Assembly (NCBI GenBank): GCA_963699495.1
Contig: CAVOUB010000005.1
Location: forward strand, 992,001-1,056,000
DNA: 64,000 nucleotides
Direction: 5' to 3'
Source of the DNA: JAIBJN01 sp963699495
GTDB taxonomy: Bacteria; Actinomycetota; Thermoleophilia; Gaiellales; Gaiellaceae
The translations under genes and the position numbers were made by a program. The notes under the pieces are model-generated. The model searched no databases. It was not told the origin of the DNA and saw only the letters and a program-made list of their open reading frames with translations. This document shows positions 60,266-64,000 of this stretch, piece after piece. Position 1 is the first letter of the stretch. Every line of letters begins with the position of its first letter.

Positions 60266-62124
60266 AGCGGCTGGGCCTCGCCTGGCTTCTCGCTGTCGTC
60301 GCGCTCCTCCTGCCCGCCGGCGCGCTCGCGGCGACGGTGGAAGCGGACGCGAGCGACTTCCCGATCGTCCGGGCGATCTTCGTCACCGACCAGCCCACCT
60401 ATTCCGCGCCGGCGCTCACGGAGAACGGCCAGGCGGTCACCGGCCTGGTCGCCACGAACCTCGGCCGGGCGAAGAGCATCGTGCTCGCCGTCGACCGCTC
60501 GCGGTCGATGGCCGGCCAGCCGCTCGACGACGCAGTCGAGGCTGCCCGCGCGTTCGTCGCGGCGAAGCCGCTCGAGGACAGGATCTCGGTCGTCACGTAC
60601 GCGACCGAGCCGATCTTCCTCACCGGCTTCCAGACCTCGACCACGGACGCGGACTCGGCTCTCCGCTCCATCTCCGTCGATCCGGTGCAGGGGACGACGC
60701 TCTACGACGCGCTCGTCGTCTCCGCCAACTCGCTTGCGTCCGAGACCTACCTCGGGCGCGTCATCATCATCGTCACCGACGGCAACGAGACCCGCAGCGA
60801 GGCGAGCCTCGAAGAGGCGATCGCCTCGGCACAGAATGCCGGGGTCTCCGTCTACGTCGTCGGGATCGAGAGCAAGTCGTTCAACCCGGCGCCGCTCCAG
60901 CGGCTGGCCGAGGAGACCGGCGGCAACTACTACGGCGCCGCCGACTCGACCGCGCTGTCGGAGGTCTACACCTCGATCGCCGAGGAGCTCTCGCGCACGT
61001 GGCGCCTCGAGTACGTCACCTCCGCTCTCCCGAGCGAGAAGGTCGGGGTCACGGTCAAGGCGGCAGGCGAGTCGGCCTCCGCCAAGGTGACCATTCCCGG
61101 CTCGCCCGTCGTCACGCGGAAGCCCCAGATGGACGGCCGGCTCCCGGAGCAGTTCTTCGGGAGTTTCTGGGGCCAGGCCGCCTTCACGGCGGTCGTCGGC
61201 CTCATCATCCTCCTCGCGGGCGCGTTCGCTTTCGCCTCACCGCGGAGCGCGTGGCTGAAGGGCCGCCTCGAGCCGCATACCGTCCAGCAGCGGCGCCGCT
61301 CGAAGCAGGCCGGCCGCGACCGGTTGAAGATCGCCGCCGGGCTCTTCCACGCGACCGAGAACGCCCTCGGCAAGTTCAAGCCGTGGCATCGGCTCCAGCG
61401 CATCATCGAGCGGGCCGACCTGCCGCTTCGCACCGTCGAGTTCGTCTACATCATGCTCGGCGCCGGCCTTCTCGGCGGCCTCATCGCCGCGGGGCTGACC
61501 CAGTCCGTGCCCCTGATCGCACTCGGTCTCCTCGGCGGAGCGGCCTTGCCCTACCTCTTCGTCTCCTTCAAGGCGAAGCAGCGGGTGAGGATGTTCGAGA
61601 ATCAGCTCCCCGATCTCCTCGTCACCATGGCGGCCGGGCTGAAGGCGGGCCACAGCTTCCGCCAGGCGATTCAGAGCGTCGTCGACGAGGACCAGCCGCC
61701 CGCCTCCAAGGAGCTGAAGCGCGTGCTCACCGAGACGCGCCTCGGCCGGCCGATGGACGAGGCGCTCTCCGACATGGCCGCCCGAATCGGCTCGAAGAAC
61801 TTCGAGTTCGTGATCACGGCCGTGACCATCCAGCGGCAGGTGGGCGGTAGCCTCGCGGGCCTCTTCGACATGGTCGCCGACACCGTCCGCAACCGACAGC
61901 AGTTCGCGAAGAAGATCAAGGGCCTGACGGCCATGGGCCGCGCGTCGGCCTACGTGCTGATCGGGCTGCCCTTCTTCGTCGCGGCGATGCTGACCCTGCT
62001 GAATGCCGAGTACATGAGCCCGCTCTGGCACACGAGCACCGGGCACAAGCTGATCCTCACGATGTTCGTGATGATCGCGTTCGGGTCGCTCGTCCTCCGC
62101 AAAATCGTCAACTTCAGGTACTAG
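60262..62124 (+). CDS. tadB: vWA-domain fusion to TadB (T2SS F-type) pilus platform protein
   Basis: A 620-residue fusion. A signal peptide (1-23) leads to an extracytoplasmic von Willebrand A domain (about 65-255) with the MIDAS motif D78-x-S80-x-S82 in VLAVDRSRSMAGQ, and ITPDG-like TDGNETR further on. After a membrane helix (about 310-332) and a basic loop comes the TadB part (from about 400) with a T2SSF domain (about 475-600: LPDLLVTMAAGLKAGHSFRQ). TadB alone is normally about 300 residues. The ATG overlaps the cpaF stop (ATGA). The vWA domain could bind an adhesin, pilin or wall ligand outside while the TadB part forms the platform inside. Confidence 0.85.
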   Translation: MKRLGLAWLLAVVALLLPAGALAATVEADASDFPIVRAIFVTDQPTYSAPALTENGQAVTGLVATNLGRAKSIVLAVDRSRSMAGQPLDDAVEAARAFVAAKPLEDRISVVTYATEPIFLTGFQTSTTDADSALRSISVDPVQGTTLYDALVVSANSLASETYLGRVIIIVTDGNETRSEASLEEAIASAQNAGVSVYVVGIESKSFNPAPLQRLAEETGGNYYGAADSTALSEVYTSIAEELSRTWRLEYVTSALPSEKVGVTVKAAGESASAKVTIPGSPVVTRKPQMDGRLPEQFFGSFWGQAAFTAVVGLIILLAGAFAFASPRSAWLKGRLEPHTVQQRRRSKQAGRDRLKIAAGLFHATENALGKFKPWHRLQRIIERADLPLRTVEFVYIMLGAGLLGGLIAAGLTQSVPLIALGLLGGAALPYLFVSFKAKQRVRMFENQLPDLLVTMAAGLKAGHSFRQAIQSVVDEDQPPASKELKRVLTETRLGRPMDEALSDMAARIGSKNFEFVITAVTIQRQVGGSLAGLFDMVADTVRNRQQFAKKIKGLTAMGRASAYVLIGLPFFVAAMLTLLNAEYMSPLWHTSTGHKLILTMFVMIAFGSLVLRKIVNFRY

Positions 62125-62126
62125 AC

Positions 62127-63047
62127 ATGATTTGGCTTCTCATCATCGCCGGCGGTTCCATCGCCCTCGCGTTCTTCCTCCTCATGGACATCGCCACCGT
62201 GCCCGCCCGGGAGCGCAGCGGCTCCATCCGCCGCGCCGCCGGCTACGGCAAGACCCGGGTGGCCTCGGCCACGAGCGTGCTCGACGACGGCACCTTCCGC
62301 GACCGGGCGCTCATCCCGATGAAGACCGGGCTCGCGCGCGGCGTCTTGCGGATCAGTCCGCGGGCGAGCGTCGAGACCGTGACCAACAAGCTGCTTCGGG
62401 CGGGCCTGAACCGCAAGGTCTCCCCGACCAGCTACCTGGCCTCGAAGGCGATCCTCTGCTTCTTCGGCTTCGTCGGCGGCCAGGTCTTTGCCAGCGTCGC
62501 CGGTGCGCTCGCCTCGAGGGCGCTCCTCCTGGGCGTCGCGTTCGCGTTCGTCGGCTTCATGCTCCCGGACGTCTACGTGACGCTGAAGACGCGGGGGCGC
62601 AAGGAGATCCTGCGCGCCGAGCTTCCGGACGCCCTCGACCTGCTCGCCGTCTCCGTCGAGGCCGGGCTCGGATTCGACGGAGCGATCTCGAAGCTCACCG
62701 AGTTCATGGACGGCCCGCTGGCAGACGAGTTCGCGCTCGCGCTCGGCGAGATGCGGATCGGCGAGAGCAGGCAGAAGGCGCTCACGAAGATGATGCACCG
62801 CGTCGAGACGCCCGAGCTCTCGGCCTTCGTGCGGGCGATCATCCAGGCCGACCAGCTCGGTATCTCGCTTGGCCGCATCCTCAAGGTGCAGGCGAGCGAC
62901 ACCCGTACCCGCCGTCAGCTGGCGGCCGAGGAGCGGGCGATGAAGGCGCCGATCAAGATGCTCTTCCCGACGGTCATCTTCATCTTCCCGGCCATGTTCG
63001 TCGTCATCCTCGGACCCGCCTTCCTCAACCTGTCGGAGCTGTTCTAG
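62127..63047 (+). CDS. tadC: TadC-type (T2SSF) pilus platform protein
   Basis: A 306-residue membrane protein. The T2SSF domain (about 165-290) has LPDALDLLAVSVEAGLGFDG and LGISLGRILKVQASDTRTRR, framed by membrane helices at the N-terminus, near 110-150 and at the end. Partner of TadB in the inner platform. It starts two bases after the vWA-TadB gene. Confidence 0.9.
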   Translation: MIWLLIIAGGSIALAFFLLMDIATVPARERSGSIRRAAGYGKTRVASATSVLDDGTFRDRALIPMKTGLARGVLRISPRASVETVTNKLLRAGLNRKVSPTSYLASKAILCFFGFVGGQVFASVAGALASRALLLGVAFAFVGFMLPDVYVTLKTRGRKEILRAELPDALDLLAVSVEAGLGFDGAISKLTEFMDGPLADEFALALGEMRIGESRQKALTKMMHRVETPELSAFVRAIIQADQLGISLGRILKVQASDTRTRRQLAAEERAMKAPIKMLFPTVIFIFPAMFVVILGPAFLNLSELF

Positions 63048-63066
63048 CTCCGGGGGGCTCCAGGAC

Positions 63067-64000
63067 ATGGCAGTGAGCGAGGAGTCCGCCAAGGAGTCCA
63101 GCAAGCCCGAGGCCGAGACCGGCTTCGGCACCGGCCTACGCGGGAAGCTCCAGAAGCGCCAGGAGCCGGCGGCCGCCGCGAACGGCGCTCCGCCGGCACC
63201 GGCGGAGGACGCACCTGCTCCGCCGCCCGAGTCGGCAGAGCGCCCGCCGGAGCCGGTCGCGGTCCAGACGGTCGCCGACACGGCCGAGCTCGATGCGCTG
63301 CGGGCCGAGCTCGCCTCCTCGCTCGACCGCGAGCGCGACCTGCGGGTGGAGCTCGCAGCCGCGTTCACGTCTCGGGACGAGGGCAACGCGCTCCAGAGCG
63401 ACTTCGCAGCCCGCTCGGCCGAGCTCGACGTCCGGGCCGCCAAGATCGCGTCGGCCGAGCAGGAGCTCGAGCTGCGCGAGGCGCGGCTCACCGAGCAGCT
63501 GCAGAACTTCCGCGAGGAGCGGGAGCGCCTCTCCGAGCTGGAGACGCGCCTGACCGCGACGGAGGTGCTGGCCGGCGAGCGCTCCGAGCAGGTCGAGGCC
63601 AAGCTCCAGGAGCTGCGCGAGGCGGACCGCCAGCGCGAGAAGCTCGCCTCCGAGCTGTCCAAGCAGGCGCAGACGCTGAACTCGCAGGAGACCAAGCTCG
63701 TCCGCCGCGAGCAGACCGTCGCCAGCCGCGAGGCGGAGATGAAGGCCCGGCAGGAGGCGCGCGACCGGGCGCTCGCCGAGCGTGAGTCCACCCTGCGGGA
63801 GCAGGAGAAGGGCGCGTCCAAGCGCGAGCAGGCTCTGGCCGCCCGCGAGCGCGAGCTGGCGAAGGAGCACTCGCGGATCCAGGCCAAGGAAGAGGCCCTC
63901 GAGGAGCGCGACGCGGACCTGCGGGCGAAGCACGATCGCCTGCGCCTCGACGCCGAGCGCCTCGAGCGGGGCGCGTCCGGGCGCGACAGGGAGACCCAGG
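63067..64000 (+). CDS. Long coiled-coil protein, 3' end beyond the window
   Basis: At least 311 residues with no stop before the right edge. The start has a Pro/Ala-rich disordered region (about 35-75); from about 78 it is almost unbroken heptad coiled coil rich in Glu, Arg, Ala and Leu (LDALRAELASSLDRERDLRV; REQTVASREAEMKARQEARD). The start ATG 63067 is 20 bases after tadC. A GTG at 63073 is a possible alternative. It probably belongs to the pilus operon as a scaffold or polarity protein, which is inferred from position alone. Confidence 0.75.
   Translation, partial: MAVSEESAKESSKPEAETGFGTGLRGKLQKRQEPAAAANGAPPAPAEDAPAPPPESAERPPEPVAVQTVADTAELDALRAELASSLDRERDLRVELAAAFTSRDEGNALQSDFAARSAELDVRAAKIASAEQELELREARLTEQLQNFREERERLSELETRLTATEVLAGERSEQVEAKLQELREADRQREKLASELSKQAQTLNSQETKLVRREQTVASREAEMKARQEARDRALAERESTLREQEKGASKREQALAARERELAKEHSRIQAKEEALEERDADLRAKHDRLRLDAERLERGASGRDRETQ

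Overview
The window is about 70% GC, densely coding and free of rRNA, tRNA, CRISPR or recognisable transposase genes. Protein content (ECF sigma factor with a zinc anti-sigma partner, Mug glycosylase, DipZ-type CcdA-thioredoxin fusion, two-subunit-like PAC2 protein, Tad/Flp pilus with CpaB/CpaE/CpaF, many GTG starts and many apparently leaderless promoters) suggests a free-living actinobacterium, probably a deep branch such as Thermoleophilia (Gaiellales/Solirubrobacterales). The lineage call is an inference from gene style, not from a marker gene.

Left third (1-27.5 kb): mostly housekeeping and small-molecule metabolism. A GGDEF-EAL protein cut by the left edge, an exporter, HtrA protease, GCS2 ligase, a heavy-metal-associated domain, an ECF sigma/anti-sigma pair, a MobA-like transferase, an amidohydrolase, Xaa-Pro and M16 peptidases, a five-gene operon (methylmalonate-semialdehyde dehydrogenase, OsmC, epimerase, cysteine-desulfurase-like protein, short unknown), NAD synthetase, and an acyl-CoA synthetase with a class V aminotransferase. 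Eight genes here are broken by eleven single-base frameshifts while all their catalytic motifs survive, which looks like consensus error rather than decay.

Middle (27.5-44.9 kb): a TetR regulator with an exceptionally clear promoter and two helically phased operators drives a DHA2 efflux pump. Then follow an XRE-TPR regulator with a small export-type peptide gene directly behind it, a CBS protein, rhodanese, proline racemase family protein, dimethylargininase, SelD, heme A synthase, PAC2 protein, DipZ, an SF2 helicase, and a second XRE-TPR regulator with a divergent small peptide gene. The two peptides resemble each other (conserved A-F-x-A-x-L/V-G-G). The two cassettes together look like an RRNPP-style peptide-signalling system outside the Firmicutes and are the best candidate for an undescribed system.

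Right third (44.9-64 kb): a free-standing MshEN (GspE N-terminal) protein; a metal locus in which a ZIP transporter and a Tat-exported multicopper oxidase face an NRAMP transporter across overlapping palindromes of DtxR/MntR type; a peroxiredoxin; an M20 amidase; a small basic protein coupled to a VOC protein; a DUF192/M15-like pair; and a Tad pilus operon (flp, tadE, cpaB, cpaE, cpaF, a vWA-TadB fusion, tadC, and a coiled-coil protein running off the right edge). A c-di-GMP protein, the MshEN protein and the Tad pilus in one window hint at surface-attachment control, but nothing in the sequence ties them directly.

Two pairs of a palindromic 13-base repeat, each pair spaced 113-114 bases, mark a dispersed repeat family. 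Four stretches near or above 300 bases lack a clear gene; two of them (29705-30027 and 55700-56103) contain strong hairpins and may carry structured RNA.
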